Of a stretch of 64,000 nt of DNA, positions 25,917-35,558 are shown piece by piece; the first letter of the stretch is position 1, and each line of letters starts with the position of its first letter. The notes below the pieces were generated by a model, which was not told the DNA's origin, did not search any database, and saw nothing but the letters and a program-made list of their open reading frames with translations. The position numbers and the translations under genes were made by a program. Source of the DNA: Paraplanobispora takensis (GTDB lineage: Bacteria; Actinomycetota; Actinomycetes; Streptosporangiales; Streptosporangiaceae); the NCBI RefSeq assembly GCF_016863195.1, contig NZ_BOOK01000051.1, positions 1 to 64,000 of the forward strand, in the 5' to 3' direction.

Positions 25917-26200
25917 GGGGCCTCCTAGGTTGCGATCCGCTGCCGCCCTTGGGGGCGGCTGCCACGTGCTCGATCGTGCCGGGAGATCACACGCCGGTGC
26001 ATCCGTTCACCGGATGCGAAACGCGAATTGCCCCGCACGTCGCGCATGCGGGGCCACTTGAGCTCACAACCTCGAAGCCGTAAGCTCCCCGGTTTCACCC
26101 GGTGTGATCCTTGACCTGCCGACTGATAGCCGACCAGGTGGGAGGGGAACCTCCGCTTGCGCGTCCGGCAGGCATGCCGGACCGATCGAGTAGCTACGTT
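25917..26200 (-). promoter_or_regulatory. infC leader region with three hairpins
   Basis: The 352-bp gap between infC and the divergent padR gene (25917-26268) contains no gene. On the minus strand it holds three hairpins in order of transcription: 26182-26163 (8-bp stem, 4-base loop), 26054-26030 (8-bp GCCCCGCA/TGCGGGGC stem, followed by AATTCGCGTTTCG) and 26017-25999 (7-bp stem). This suggests a long structured leader controlling IF-3/L35/L20 expression. I could not place a confident -35/-10 pair. Confidence 0.5.
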
Positions 26201-26232
26201 ACCACAACGGGGAACGGGCTCAGAATCATCCC

Positions 26233-26260
26233 TTGCCGATATGCAAATGATCGATATATA
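26233..26260 (+). promoter_or_regulatory. padR promoter
   Basis: TTGCCG (26233-26238) and TATATA (26255-26260) are 16 bases apart. The start of transcription should fall at or within a few bases of the ATG at 26269, and no Shine-Dalgarno sequence precedes that ATG, so the mRNA is probably leaderless. The AT-rich CGATAT repeats around the promoter are plausible PadR sites (autoregulation). Confidence 0.55.
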
Positions 26261-26268
26261 AAGATGAC

Positions 26269-26676
26269 ATGAGCGAGCGTTCGATGCAGGAGCCGACGTT
26301 CCTGATCCTGACCGCCCTCGCCGCGGCCCCCCAGCACGGCTACGGGGTGATCTCCGACGTGCGGGAGATCTCCGGCGGCCGGGTACGGCTGCGCGCGGGC
26401 ACCCTGTACGCCGCGCTGGACCGGCTGCAGGCCGAGGGCCTCATCGCGACCGACCGGGAGGAGATCGTGGAGGGTCGTGTCCGCCGCTACTACCGGCTGA
26501 CCGACGAGGGGGGCACCCGGCTGGCCGCCGAGGCCGAGCGCCTGCGCCGGCACGCCGAGGCCGCCGCCACCCGGCTGCGCGCCCGCCTGGCCGGCGGCGC
26601 CGTCTTCCTCCAGATCCCCTTCCGCCCCTCCGGTGCCCGCCGCCTGCCGGGGTTCTCCGCCGGAGGTGCGGCATGA
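26269..26676 (+). CDS. PadR-family transcriptional regulator
   Basis: Small winged-helix repressor of 135 aa. The PadR core is visible: TFLILTALAAAPQHGYGVI, then RLRAGTLYAALDRLQAEGLI and RVRRYYRLTDEGGTRL. The C-terminal dimerisation helix is short. Its stop overlaps the start of the membrane-protein gene (ATGA). Such PadR/membrane pairs are common in actinomycetes; the ligand is unknown. Confidence 0.92.
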   Translation: MSERSMQEPTFLILTALAAAPQHGYGVISDVREISGGRVRLRAGTLYAALDRLQAEGLIATDREEIVEGRVRRYYRLTDEGGTRLAAEAERLRRHAEAAATRLRARLAGGAVFLQIPFRPSGARRLPGFSAGGAA

Positions 26677-26804
26677 GCCCGCGAGAGCACTCACCCTCCG
26701 GAGCGCCCGGCGGGGAGGACGGCATGGACCGGGAGCACCCCGGCCCCGGCGGGGAGGATGACATGGGCCGGGAGCGCCCGGGTCGCGGGGAGGACGACGG
26801 CATG
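26661..26804 (+). repeat. Four tandem RBS-ATG modules at the start of the membrane-protein gene
   Basis: In-frame ATGs at 26673, 26724, 26763 and 26802 are each preceded by a purine-rich GGAGG core (GGAGGTGCGGC, GGGGAGGACGGC, GGGGAGGATGAC and GGGGAGGACGACGGC). The spacing is 51, 39 and 39 bp. The encoded peptide is repetitive (MSPREH.., MDREHPGPGGEDD, MGRERPGRGEDDG, MGRERPEPGG). Confidence 0.8.
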
Positions 26805-27827
26805 GGCCGGGAGCGTCCCGAGCCCGGCGGGGCCGGTCCCCTGGAGACCCGCTACCGCGGCCTCCTGCGCTGGTATCCCGCCGACCACCGGGCCCGGCAC
26901 GGGGAGGAGATGGTCGGGGTGCTCATGGCCGGGGCGGAGCCCGGCCGCAGGCTGCCCGACCCCCGCGACGCCTTCGACCTCGTCCGGGGCGGCATCGCCG
27001 TACGCGCCAGGCGGTTCGTCGGGCCCGAGTCCGTCCCGCACTGGCGCGACGCGCTGAACGCCGCCGCCGTCCTGGCCCCGCTGTACCTGCTCGTTGTGAA
27101 TCTTGGTCTGTCGGCCATCCCCCTGGCCGTGCTGGCCTGGTCGTCCGGGTGGGCCGTCGACGTCTACTCGCTGCTCGCTCTGGCCTGGCAGCTGGCCTAC
27201 GCCCTGGTCCTGGGGCTGGCGCTGGCCGGTTCACGCCGGCTCGCCGTGGCCTGCGCCTGGATCTGGGCGGTCGGCGACACCGTGATGAAGGTGACGGCGA
27301 CGGCGTTCCTCGTCGAGGAGATGGGGACGGGCGCCTTCCCCGGCGGCGTGCCCGGCATCGCCGACCACGCGCTCGACGCCTCACCCGGATTCTTCGTGGC
27401 CCTCCTGCTGACCGTCGCGCCCAGCCCCCGTGCGGGCCTCGATCTGATCGGGCGGCGCGTCCTGCTGCGCTGGGCCGTGGCCTGCACCGTGACGCTGGCG
27501 GCCGCGGCGGTGCTGCCGCACGTCCTGGCGCCCGTGTCGGGTGAGTGGGCACCGGACGACTATCTCTACGGCATAGTCGCGCCGGCACTGATCGCCATGG
27601 CGTGGGGGGCGGGCAGCCGCACCCCCGCCGGGCTGCGGGCGGGGGCGCTCCTGGCCCCGCTGGTGCTGCTGATGTACGGCGGCGACCCGGTCCGCTACGC
27701 CGCGGAGGGCAGGTGGCCCGTCGCCCTGCTGCAGATACTTCTCGTGGCCGTCGTGTTCACCGTCGCCAGGCGCGGTTTCGCACCGTACGGCTCGGGGACC
27801 GCGGGCTCTCCCGAACGGATCACCTGA
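26673..27827 (+). CDS. Multi-pass membrane protein partnered with PadR
   Basis: Membrane protein of up to 384 aa with no named family that I recognise. Residues 1-55 are hydrophilic repeats. A segment RYRGLLRWYPADHRARHGEEM (about 60-80) is typical of actinobacterial PadR-linked proteins. About eight hydrophobic helices follow, from AAAVLAPLYLLVVNLGLSAI to the C-terminal LLQILLVAVVFTVARRG. The start could be any of four ATGs, each with a ribosome site; 26673 is listed because it overlaps the padR stop. Translation is probably coupled to padR. Confidence 0.75.
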   Translation: MSPREHSPSGAPGGEDGMDREHPGPGGEDDMGRERPGRGEDDGMGRERPEPGGAGPLETRYRGLLRWYPADHRARHGEEMVGVLMAGAEPGRRLPDPRDAFDLVRGGIAVRARRFVGPESVPHWRDALNAAAVLAPLYLLVVNLGLSAIPLAVLAWSSGWAVDVYSLLALAWQLAYALVLGLALAGSRRLAVACAWIWAVGDTVMKVTATAFLVEEMGTGAFPGGVPGIADHALDASPGFFVALLLTVAPSPRAGLDLIGRRVLLRWAVACTVTLAAAAVLPHVLAPVSGEWAPDDYLYGIVAPALIAMAWGAGSRTPAGLRAGALLAPLVLLMYGGDPVRYAAEGRWPVALLQILLVAVVFTVARRGFAPYGSGTAGSPERIT

Positions 27828-27923
27828 GCAACGGCCGGAGCCCGGCCGGATCGTCCGAAGACCGGCCGGACTCCACCGTGCGAAGGGGCATCGGCCCGTC
27901 CGGGCGATACGCGTGAAGGGCGG

Positions 27924-28754
27924 TCAGCTCGTCCGGCCGGCCCGTCGGAGGATCTCGGCCTCCCCGGCCGCGCGCATCGCCTCCACCGGCACGTCGGTCC
28001 GGCCGGTCATCAGCTCGACCTGCCGAACCGCCTGGTGCAGCAGCATCGGGAAGCCGCCGACCACGGTCCCGCCCGCCTCCGCCACGGCGCCGGCCAGGCG
28101 GGTCGGCCAGGGGGCGTAGACGACGTCGAAGACCACCGGGACCCGGCCGGCCACCAGGTCGGCGAAGCCGTCGGCCGCGCCCGAGGGCAGGGTCGAGACG
28201 ACCAGGTCGACGTCCAGAACGGTGTCGATCTTGTCGAAGGTCTGCACGGTCAGGGCCGTGCCCAGCCGCTCGGCCACCTCGGCCGTCTCCCCCGCCCTGC
28301 CCGGGTCGCGCACCACCAGGGTCGCCTCGCCCAGGCCCAGTTCGCGCAGGGCCGCCAAGGTGGAGGCGGCGGTCGCGCCCCCGCCGAGGATCGCCGCCGA
28401 CCGGGGCCGGGCCGCGCCCGCCTCCGTCAGCGCCCGCACGATGCCGTGGACGTCGGTGTTCTCGCCGTGCCGGGCCCCGTCGCGCAGGACCACGGTGTTG
28501 GCCCCGCCCACCTCGACGACCGGCTCCGAGACGGTGTCCAGCAGCGGCAGCACGGCCCGCTTGAGCGGCATCGTCAGCGACAGCCCCGCCCAGTCCGGGC
28601 CGAGCCCGCCGAGCAGACCGGGCAGGCCGGTCTCCTCGCACTCGATCGCCTCGTAGCTCCAGTCGTCCAGGCCGAGCGCCCGGTAGGCGGCGCGGTGCAG
28701 GTACGGCGAGAGCGAGTGGGCGATCGGGGAGCCCAGAACCGCGGCGCGGCTCAC
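27924..28754 (-). CDS. aroE: Shikimate dehydrogenase
   Basis: NADP-dependent reduction of 3-dehydroshikimate in the aromatic amino-acid pathway. The 276-aa protein has the substrate site GSPIAHSLSPYLHRAAY, the catalytic Lys in LTMPLKRAVLP, ENTDVHGI and the nucleotide loop ILGGGATAAS. GTG 28754 overlaps the mltG stop as GTGA. Order mltG-aroE. Confidence 0.95.
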   Translation of the reverse strand: MSRAAVLGSPIAHSLSPYLHRAAYRALGLDDWSYEAIECEETGLPGLLGGLGPDWAGLSLTMPLKRAVLPLLDTVSEPVVEVGGANTVVLRDGARHGENTDVHGIVRALTEAGAARPRSAAILGGGATAASTLAALRELGLGEATLVVRDPGRAGETAEVAERLGTALTVQTFDKIDTVLDVDLVVSTLPSGAADGFADLVAGRVPVVFDVVYAPWPTRLAGAVAEAGGTVVGGFPMLLHQAVRQVELMTGRTDVPVEAMRAAGEAEILRRAGRTS

Positions 28755-29914
28755 CCGTTGCCCCGGTTCTTCTCGAACTCGGCCTTGAGCCTGAGGAACT
28801 CCGACTCGGTGGAGGCGAACTTGGTGATGCCCCGGCTGGGGTCGGTGGTGACGAACCAGATCCAGTCGCCCTTGGCCGGCTTGAGCGCGGCCTGGATGGC
28901 GTGGTCGCCGGGGTTGGAGATCGGGCCGGGGGGCAGGCCGATCCTGCGGTAGGTGTTGTAGGGCGACTTGCTCTCCAGCTCGGCGTTGGTCGCGGCGATG
29001 CCGTACCTGTTGAGCCCGTAGAAGAGCGTGCTGTCCATCTCCAGCTTCCGCCCCTCCTGGAGGCGGTTGTAGATCACACGCGCGATCTTGCCCATGTCGT
29101 CGACGCTGCCGGACTCGGCCTGCACGATGCTGGCGATGATCATGATCTCGTGGGGGGTACGGCCCAGCGTCTTGGACTCGGCCACCAGCCGGTCCTTCTC
29201 CGCGGTCTGGTTGAAGCGGTCGACCATCGCGGTGAGGATGTCGGCCGCCGACATCTTGGGGGTGACGTCGTAGGTGGCCGGGAAGGCGTAGCCCTCCAGC
29301 CTGCCCTTGGCGTAGGCGGGCAGGCCCAGGGCCGCGGTGTCCTTGGCCGCCGCCTGGAACTCCTTGAGCGGCTTGCCGGTCGCCTTGGCCAGGGTGCTCA
29401 GGGTGTCGGACAGGCGCAGCCCCTCCTTGAGGGTGACCCGGTCCAGCAGCTGCTTGCTCGGGTCGAGCAGCTCGACGGCGGCGGCGGCCGACATCTGCTT
29501 GCGCAGGGTGTAGACGCCGGGCTGCAGGGAGGAGCTCTTGCCCGCCTCGGCGATGGCCTCGGTGAAGGCGCGGGCGCTCTTGACCACGCCCTGCTCCTCC
29601 AGGGTCCGGGCGACGTCGGAGGCGCTCTGCCCCTGCTTGATCTCCACCGTGACCTCACCGGTGCCCGAACCGGTGTAGTCCTCGACGGTCACCACGCCGC
29701 GCAGCCACGTGTAGCCGTAGTAACCGGCTCCGCCGAGGCCGCCCACCAGCACGATGACGGCCAGCATCGGGGCCAGGAAGCCGCCCTTGTTGCGGCGGCG
29801 CCTGCGACGGCGGCCACGCCTGCCGTCACGTCCCGAGGACGCGCGGGATCCGCGCCTCGCTCGACCATCGTCGTTGTCGGCGCCGACCAGGAAGTCCATG
29901 TCTAGATCGTTCAT
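28751..29914 (-). CDS. mltG: Endolytic murein transglycosylase
   Basis: Membrane-bound YceG/MltG enzyme that cuts nascent glycan strands and helps set strand length. A basic N-terminus (residues 10-45, run of Arg) precedes one transmembrane helix (about 48-70: FLAPMLAVIVLVGGLGGAGY). The extracellular domain has a LysM-like region and the catalytic Glu in MIIASIVQAESGSVDD. ATG 29914 gives 387 aa; a TTG at 29929 five codons upstream is also possible. A promoter is proposed about 240 bp upstream. Confidence 0.93.
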   Translation of the reverse strand: MNDLDMDFLVGADNDDGRARRGSRASSGRDGRRGRRRRRRRNKGGFLAPMLAVIVLVGGLGGAGYYGYTWLRGVVTVEDYTGSGTGEVTVEIKQGQSASDVARTLEEQGVVKSARAFTEAIAEAGKSSSLQPGVYTLRKQMSAAAAVELLDPSKQLLDRVTLKEGLRLSDTLSTLAKATGKPLKEFQAAAKDTAALGLPAYAKGRLEGYAFPATYDVTPKMSAADILTAMVDRFNQTAEKDRLVAESKTLGRTPHEIMIIASIVQAESGSVDDMGKIARVIYNRLQEGRKLEMDSTLFYGLNRYGIAATNAELESKSPYNTYRRIGLPPGPISNPGDHAIQAALKPAKGDWIWFVTTDPSRGITKFASTESEFLRLKAEFEKNRGNG

Positions 29915-30280
29915 AGATGCGCTGGCCAATCTCCCGGTGCGGACGGCCCGGCGTCAAGAGAGTGTGCCAAACCATGGGGGTTCACCGATGCAAACGTGCC
30001 GGTGCCGCGTGCCTCTGGTCTCGGTCCTCCGGGGCGTACCGCCTCGCGTGACGGGACGGGGAGCCCTCCGCCGGGCATCAGATCCGCCCGCGGTGGTCGC
30101 TCGACTCTTCCCGGATTGTCACAAACTCACTCTCTTTGTCAGTGAATTTCGTGATTCTATGCTCCAAATTATCAACGGCAAACCGGGCCAACCAGCGCGT
30201 TCAGCGCAACGACCTGGTGACCAGCGGGTTCTCTCCCGCAATCGTGTGATCTTTCCCACGGCCGGGGCGCGATCCGCCGG
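29915..30280. other. AT-rich intergenic region between ruvX and mltG
   Basis: The 366 bp hold no gene. The centre (about 30110-30185) is strikingly AT-rich for this genome. It contains a promoter-like pair on the minus strand and TTGTCA direct repeats at 30116-30121 and 30136-30141, exactly 20 bp (two helical turns) apart and just downstream of the predicted start. Confidence 0.6.
30154..30181 (-). promoter_or_regulatory. Predicted mltG-aroE promoter
   Basis: On the minus strand TTGCCG (30181-30176) and TAGAAT (30159-30154) are separated by 16 bases. The predicted transcript start near 30147 gives a leader of about 230 nt before mltG. Confidence 0.55.
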
Positions 30281-30757
30281 TCACCGGCCGGGCCGGTCGC
30301 CCGGCGGCGGTACGGCGGGCCGTCCCGGCGGCGCCCCCGTGGCCCGCTCGGCGTCCAGGGCCGCCTGCAGCAGCACCACGGCCGCCGCCTGGTCCACCAC
30401 GTCGCGCTGGTTCTTCGCCCGCACACCGCTGGCCCGCAGACTCTGCTGCGCGGTGACCGTGGTCAGCCGCTCGTCGAACAGCCGGACCGGGACCGGGTCC
30501 AGCCGGGCCGCGACGCGGGCCGCGAAGGCCCGGGCGAGCTCGGCCGCCTGCCCCTCGCGGCCGGACAGCGAGGTCGGCAGGCCGACCACGATCTCGATGG
30601 CCTCGTGCTCGGCCGCGATCTGCGCGATCCGCTCCAGGTCGCCCTTGCCGCGCCGTACGGTCTCGACCGGTGTGGCCAGCAGCCCCGAGGGGTCGCTGCG
30701 GGCCACGCCGATCCGGACCGAGCCGACGTCCACGCCCAGGCGTGTGCCGTTCCTCAT
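30281..30757 (-). CDS. ruvX: YqgF/RuvX-type nuclease (putative Holliday junction resolvase)
   Basis: RNase H-fold protein, about 158 aa, implicated in 16S rRNA 5'-end maturation and Holliday-junction resolution. The motifs are [17 protein letters not shown] (first catalytic Asp), [13 protein letters not shown] and FDERLTT, with a final [17 protein letters not shown] 30757 is preferred over ATG 30811 because a perfect 11-bp hairpin occupies the intervening segment. The C-terminus is Pro/Gly/Arg-rich. alaS lies upstream. Confidence 0.9.
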   Translation of the reverse strand: MRNGTRLGVDVGSVRIGVARSDPSGLLATPVETVRRGKGDLERIAQIAAEHEAIEIVVGLPTSLSGREGQAAELARAFAARVAARLDPVPVRLFDERLTTVTAQQSLRASGVRAKNQRDVVDQAAAVVLLQAALDAERATGAPPGRPAVPPPGDRPGR

Positions 30758-30771
30758 CGTCTTCGCCCCCT

Positions 30772-30799
30772 GCCCGTGAGCCGGTCCGGGCTCACGGGC
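30772..30799 (-). terminator. Hairpin between alaS and ruvX
   Basis: A perfect 11-bp stem (30772-30782 with 30789-30799) and a 6-base loop lie 33 bases past the alaS stop. It may attenuate transcription into ruvX. There is no T-run. Confidence 0.55.
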
Positions 30800-30831
30800 G
30801 TCCTCCTTCATCGGGCAGGTAACCGGACGGG

Positions 30832-33504
30832 TCAGGCCGACGTCGGGGAGATCGCCTGCCGGACGGCGGCGAGAGCGTCGCCGATCGCCTCGGGACGGGC
30901 GCCGCCGCCCTGGGCGATGTCGTCCTTGCCGCCACCGCCGCCGCCGAGGGCCTTGGCCGCGACGCCGACCAGGCTGCCCGCCTTCAGGCCGCGCTCCCGG
31001 CCCGCGTCGTTGACCACGGCGACGACCACCGGCCGGTCACCGGGGACGCCGGCGACCACGACCGCAGCGGCGCGGCCGGCCGGGAAGCGCCCGCGCACGT
31101 CGAGGGCGAGCTTGCGCAGGTCGTCGGCGGAGGTGCCGTCGGGCGCGCGGTGCGTCACGACCGAGACGCCGTGCACGTCCTCGGCGCCCGACGCCAGCTC
31201 GCCGGCGATCGCGAGCACCTGGGCCGAGCGCAGGCGCTCCAGCTCCTTCTCGGCGGTGCGCAGCCGGGTGACGATGCCCTCGACGCGCTCGGGCAGCTCC
31301 TCGCGGCGCGCCTTGAGCTGCTCCGACAGCTGGGCGACGAGCACGCTCTCGCGGGCCAGGAAGCGGAAGGCGTCCAGGCCGACCAGGGCCTCCACCCGGC
31401 GCACGCCGGCGCCGATCGAGGACTCGCCCAGCACCTTGACCAGGCCGAGCTGGCCGGAGTTGCTGACGTGGGTGCCGCCGCACAGCTCACGGGAGTAGTC
31501 GCCGACCTCGACGATGCGCACGACGTCGCCGTACTTCTCACCGAACAGGGCCAGCGCGCCCATCGCCCGGGCCTCGGCCTGGGAGGTGTGGAAGGCGTTG
31601 ACCTGAAGGTCGTTGATCAGGACGGCGTTGACCTCGTCCTCGACGTCGCGCAGCACGCTGGGCGGCACGGCCCCGGCGGAGGTGAAGTCGAAGCGGAAGC
31701 GGCCGGGCGAGTTCTCCGAGCCGGCCTGCGCCGCCGTCTCGCCCAGCGCGTTGCGGAAGCCGCGGTGCACCAGGTGGGTGGCGGTGTGGCTGCGGGAGAT
31801 GGCGCGGCGACGCTCGATGTCGATCTCGGCCTCGGCCTGGTCGCCCACCCGGACCTCGCCGGCGCGGACCTTGCCGCGGTGCACGATGACGCCCGACACC
31901 GGGGACTGCACGTCCGTGATCTCGATCTCGGCCCCGGAGGTGCGGATGACGCCCTGGTCGGCGAGCTGGCCGCCGCCCTCGGCGTAGAAGGGGGTACGGC
32001 CCAGCACGACCTCGACCGTGCTGCCGGCGCCCGCGGCGGGGACCGTGGCGCCGTCGACGAGCAGGCCGATGACCTCCGTCTCGGCGCTCACCTGGTCGTA
32101 GCCGAGGAACTCGACCTTGCCGGCCTTCTCCAGGATCTGCCCGAAGACCGAGATGTCGGCGTTGCCGGTCTTCTTGGCGGCGGCGTCGGCCTTGGCCCGG
32201 TCGCGCTGCTCCTTCATCAGCCGGCGGAAGCCCTCCTCGTCGACCTTCAGGCCCTGCTCGGAGGCCATCTCCAGGGTCAGGTCGATCGGGAAGCCGTAGG
32301 TGTCGTGCAGCTGGAAGGCCTGCTCGCCGGCCAGCACGCTCTGGCCCTTGCGCTTGCTCTCCTCCACGGCCACGTCGAAGATCGCGGTGCCGGTGCGCAG
32401 GGTGCCGAGGAAGGACGCCTCCTCGGCGTCGACGACCCCGTGGATCTGCGGCGCGTCGGCCTTGAGCTCGGGGTACAGCTCGCCCATCACGTCGATCGCG
32501 GTGGCGGTCAGCTCGTGCATGTAGCGCTCCTCGCCGGAGCCGAGCAGGCGCAGGTTGCGGATCGAGCGGCGCAGGATGCGGCGCAGCACGTAGCCCCGGC
32601 CCTCGTTGCCGGGCAGCACGCCGTCGGCGACCAGCATGGTGCTGGTGCGGACGTGGTCGGCGACCACGCGCAGGCTGACGTCGGAGCGCTCGTCGCGGCC
32701 GTAGCGGGTCTTGGTGAGCTCGGCGGCGCGGTCGAGGATCTTGTAGGTGGTGTCGATCTCGTAGATGTTGTCGACGCCCTGCAGGATCGCGGCCATGCGC
32801 TCCAGGCCCATGCCGGTGTCGACGCTCTTGGCCGGCAGCTCGCCGGCGACGTCGAAGTCGACCTTGCTGCGGACCGTGCCGAGCTGGAACTGCATGAAGA
32901 CGTTGTTCCAGACCTCGAGGTAGCGGTTCTCGTCGGCGACGGGACCGCCCTCACGGCCGTACTCGGGGCCGCGGTCGTAGTAGATCTCGGTGCACGGCCC
33001 GCCGGGGCCCGGCACGCCCATGTGCCAGTAGTTGTCGGCCAGGCCGCGGCGCTGGATGCGCTCCAGCGGGACCCCGGCCCGCTTGTGCCAGATCTCGGCG
33101 GCCTCGTCGTCGTCGTGGTAGACGGTGACCCAGAGCCGCTCCTCCGGGAAGCCGAAGCCCCCGTCGGCCTCGGAGGTGGTCAGCAGCTCCCAGGCGAACG
33201 GGATCGCCTGGTCCTTGAAGTAGTCGCCGAAGGAGAAGTTGCCGAGCATCTGGAAGAACGTGGCGTGCCGGGTGGTCTTGCCGACCTCGTCGATGTCCGG
33301 GGTGCGCACGCACTTCTGCACGCTGGCGGCCCGCTTGTACGGCGGCTTCCGCTGGCCGAGGAAGTAGGGCTTGAAGGGGACCATGCCCGCGGGGACCAGA
33401 AGCAGCGTCGGGTCCTCGGCGATCAGGCTGGCCGAGGGCACGACGGTGTGCCCACGCTCCTCGAAGAAGCGCAGGAAGCGGCGGGCGATCTCTGCCGACT
33501 CCAT
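30832..33504 (-). CDS. alaS: Alanyl-tRNA synthetase
   Basis: Class II synthetase for tRNA-Ala with an editing domain. The protein is 890 aa from ATG 33504, chosen because [19 protein letters not shown] matches family N-termini; ATG 33516 four codons upstream is possible. The catalytic core has [19 protein letters not shown]. The editing domain has [10 protein letters not shown] and CGGTH, the metal-binding His/Cys set, and a C-terminal DHHA1 domain ends the protein. It begins one base after the stop of the preceding small gene. Confidence 0.97.
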   Translation of the reverse strand: MESAEIARRFLRFFEERGHTVVPSASLIAEDPTLLLVPAGMVPFKPYFLGQRKPPYKRAASVQKCVRTPDIDEVGKTTRHATFFQMLGNFSFGDYFKDQAIPFAWELLTTSEADGGFGFPEERLWVTVYHDDDEAAEIWHKRAGVPLERIQRRGLADNYWHMGVPGPGGPCTEIYYDRGPEYGREGGPVADENRYLEVWNNVFMQFQLGTVRSKVDFDVAGELPAKSVDTGMGLERMAAILQGVDNIYEIDTTYKILDRAAELTKTRYGRDERSDVSLRVVADHVRTSTMLVADGVLPGNEGRGYVLRRILRRSIRNLRLLGSGEERYMHELTATAIDVMGELYPELKADAPQIHGVVDAEEASFLGTLRTGTAIFDVAVEESKRKGQSVLAGEQAFQLHDTYGFPIDLTLEMASEQGLKVDEEGFRRLMKEQRDRAKADAAAKKTGNADISVFGQILEKAGKVEFLGYDQVSAETEVIGLLVDGATVPAAGAGSTVEVVLGRTPFYAEGGGQLADQGVIRTSGAEIEITDVQSPVSGVIVHRGKVRAGEVRVGDQAEAEIDIERRRAISRSHTATHLVHRGFRNALGETAAQAGSENSPGRFRFDFTSAGAVPPSVLRDVEDEVNAVLINDLQVNAFHTSQAEARAMGALALFGEKYGDVVRIVEVGDYSRELCGGTHVSNSGQLGLVKVLGESSIGAGVRRVEALVGLDAFRFLARESVLVAQLSEQLKARREELPERVEGIVTRLRTAEKELERLRSAQVLAIAGELASGAEDVHGVSVVTHRAPDGTSADDLRKLALDVRGRFPAGRAAAVVVAGVPGDRPVVVAVVNDAGRERGLKAGSLVGVAAKALGGGGGGKDDIAQGGGARPEAIGDALAAVRQAISPTSA

Positions 33505-33505
33505 G

Positions 33506-33760
33506 TCAGCGGCCATCCTTTACGTCGTAGTGATAGGTGTTTTCCACACTGTCGAGACCGAAGCGGGACCGCAACTCCGTTTCCCGCCTGGCCGCGACAT
33601 CGCGGGCGTCCCCCGCGATGTCCCTGGCCTGCTCCAGCAGGCCGGAGGCACCGCGGACGGCGCGGCGGGCCACGTGGTTGGGGTGCAGCGCCTGGAGCTT
33701 GCGCATGACCCACACGGCGCCGAAGGCGCCCAGGCCCATGTAGAACAGCCGCCGGATCAT
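33506..33760 (-). CDS. Small membrane-associated protein (DUF6167-like)
   Basis: An 84-aa protein with an N-terminal hydrophobic segment ([20 protein letters not shown]) and a charged helical rest ([20 protein letters not shown]). It lies between the DUF948 gene (ATGA overlap) and alaS, an arrangement I recall as conserved in actinomycetes. Function unknown; the family name is from memory. Confidence 0.8.
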   Translation of the reverse strand: MIRRLFYMGLGAFGAVWVMRKLQALHPNHVARRAVRGASGLLEQARDIAGDARDVAARRETELRSRFGLDSVENTYHYDVKDGR

Positions 33761-34149
33761 CGCCGCCGCCTTTCCAGCACGCGCGAGGTGGAGCGGCCCC
33801 GGGAGCGGGCGCCCACGGCCCGGCGCAGGCCGTGGCCGAACGCCGCGACCTTGATCATCGGACCGGTGACCAGCGTCTGGGTGACGTTGCTGACCTTGGC
33901 CGCGTGCCCGCTGATCTGCTTGATGTCACGGGTGATGGCCTCCACCGCGACGAGCTGGCGGTTGGTCTCGCCGACGGCGACCGCCACGTCCTCCAGCAGC
34001 GGCACGACCCGGTCGCTCAGGTCGGAGACCATCTTGGTGGTCTCGGTGACCAGCCGGGCCAGCTTGACCAGAACCATGATCATGAAGCAGACCAGGACCA
34101 CACAGGCCACGGCCGCGATCAGCCCGGCGACCTCTCCCGCGGTAAGCAT
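33757..34149 (-). CDS. DUF948-type membrane protein
   Basis: A 130-aa protein with one N-terminal transmembrane helix (VAGLIAAVACVVLVCFMIMVLV). A long predicted coiled coil (residues about 28-90, heptad-like LVTETTKMVSDLSDRVVPLL) and a basic tail follow. DUF948 proteins look like small methyl-acceptor-type coiled coils; no function is established. ATG 34149; the stop overlaps the next gene. Confidence 0.82.
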   Translation of the reverse strand: MLTAGEVAGLIAAVACVVLVCFMIMVLVKLARLVTETTKMVSDLSDRVVPLLEDVAVAVGETNRQLVAVEAITRDIKQISGHAAKVSNVTQTLVTGPMIKVAAFGHGLRRAVGARSRGRSTSRVLERRRR

Positions 34150-34192
34150 GCGCCGAATCTCCCTACATCACCCCGGCCGGAACGGCACGACC

Positions 34193-35527
34193 CTATCGCG
34201 TCTTGCCCGTCTCCCCCGGCAGGCCGCGTAGGAAGGCGCGGATCCTGGACCATCGATCGGAGAAACCCGCCTCGGCGCCGTGCCTGGTGGGCCGGTAGTA
34301 ACGCCGCTCGCGCAGCGGCTCAGGGAGATAGTCCTGGCGGACCAGCCCGTGCTCGAAATCGTGGGGATACTTGTAGCCCTTGCCGTGACCGAGCTTCTTG
34401 GCCCCGGCGTAGTGGGCGTCGCGCAGATGGTCGGGCACCTGGCCGATGTCGCCGCGCCGCACGTCCGCGGCGGCCTCCCCGATGGCGGTGATCACGGCGT
34501 TGGACTTGGGGGCCAGCGCGCAGTGGATGACCGCCTGGGCGAGGTTCAGCCGCCCCTCGGGCAGGCCGATGAACTCCACCGCCTGGGCCGCGGCCACCGC
34601 GACCTGCAGGCAGGTCGGGTCGGCCATGCCGACGTCCTCGGAGGCGAAGATCACGATCCGGCGGGCGATGAACCGGGGGTCCTCCCCCGCCTCGACCATC
34701 CGGGCCAGATAGTGCAGGGCGGCGTCGGCGTCGGAGCCGCGCATGCTCTTGATGAAACCGCTGATCACGTCGTAGTGCTGGTCGCCCTGGCGGTCGTAGC
34801 GCACGGCCGCCTTGTCCACGGCCCGCTCCACCACCTCGACGGTGATCTCGCCGTCGGCGATGAGCGCGGCGGCCTCCAGATAGGTCAGGGACCGGCGGGC
34901 GTCGCCCCCGGCGAGCCGTACGAGGTGGTCGGCCGCCTCGGGCGCCAGCCGTACCCTCCCGTCCAGGCCGCGGGGATCGGCCACGGCGCGCTCGACGACC
35001 GTGCGGACGTCGTCGTCGGACAGCGGCTCCAGGGTCAGCAGCAGCGAGCGCGACAGCAGCGGCGAGATGACCGAGAAGAAGGGGTTCTCCGTGGTGGCGC
35101 CGATGAAGGTCACCCAGCGGTTCTCCACCGCGGGCAGCAGCGCGTCCTGCTGGGCCTTGTTGAAGCGGTGCACCTCGTCCACGAACAGCACGGTCTGGCG
35201 GCCGGACATGCCCAGCTCGCGCCGGGCCTGCTCGATGGCGGCGCGGACCTCCTTGACCCCGGCCGAGACCGCCGAGACCTCGACGAAGCGGCGCCGGGTC
35301 ACGCCCGCCACGACGTAGGCCAGGGTGGTCTTCCCCGTGCCGGGCGGTCCCCACAGGAACAGCGACATCGGCGCCTCGGCCTCGACCAGGCGGCGCAGCG
35401 GCGTGCCCGGCCCGAGCAGGTGCCGCTGGCCGATCACCTCGTCGAGCCCGCGGGGGCGCATCCGGACCGCGAGGGGCTCCTGGCCCCGGTGCGCCTCCTC
35501 GGCCGCCGAATCGAACAGGCTGTCCAC
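34193..35527 (-). CDS. rarA: Replication-associated recombination protein A (MgsA/RarA)
   Basis: AAA+ clamp-loader-like ATPase acting at stalled replication forks. The 444-aa protein has Walker [13 protein letters not shown], Walker [14 protein letters not shown], sensor-1 [11 protein letters not shown] and the C-terminal tetramerisation domain ([20 protein letters not shown]). The start is GTG 35527. Convergent genes are absent; it precedes the DUF948-alaS run. Confidence 0.95.
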   Translation of the reverse strand: MDSLFDSAAEEAHRGQEPLAVRMRPRGLDEVIGQRHLLGPGTPLRRLVEAEAPMSLFLWGPPGTGKTTLAYVVAGVTRRRFVEVSAVSAGVKEVRAAIEQARRELGMSGRQTVLFVDEVHRFNKAQQDALLPAVENRWVTFIGATTENPFFSVISPLLSRSLLLTLEPLSDDDVRTVVERAVADPRGLDGRVRLAPEAADHLVRLAGGDARRSLTYLEAAALIADGEITVEVVERAVDKAAVRYDRQGDQHYDVISGFIKSMRGSDADAALHYLARMVEAGEDPRFIARRIVIFASEDVGMADPTCLQVAVAAAQAVEFIGLPEGRLNLAQAVIHCALAPKSNAVITAIGEAAADVRRGDIGQVPDHLRDAHYAGAKKLGHGKGYKYPHDFEHGLVRQDYLPEPLRERRYYRPTRHGAEAGFSDRWSRIRAFLRGLPGETGKTR

Positions 35528-35558
35528 GCCCCCGACAGTACCGCCCCCCGCGGACGCC

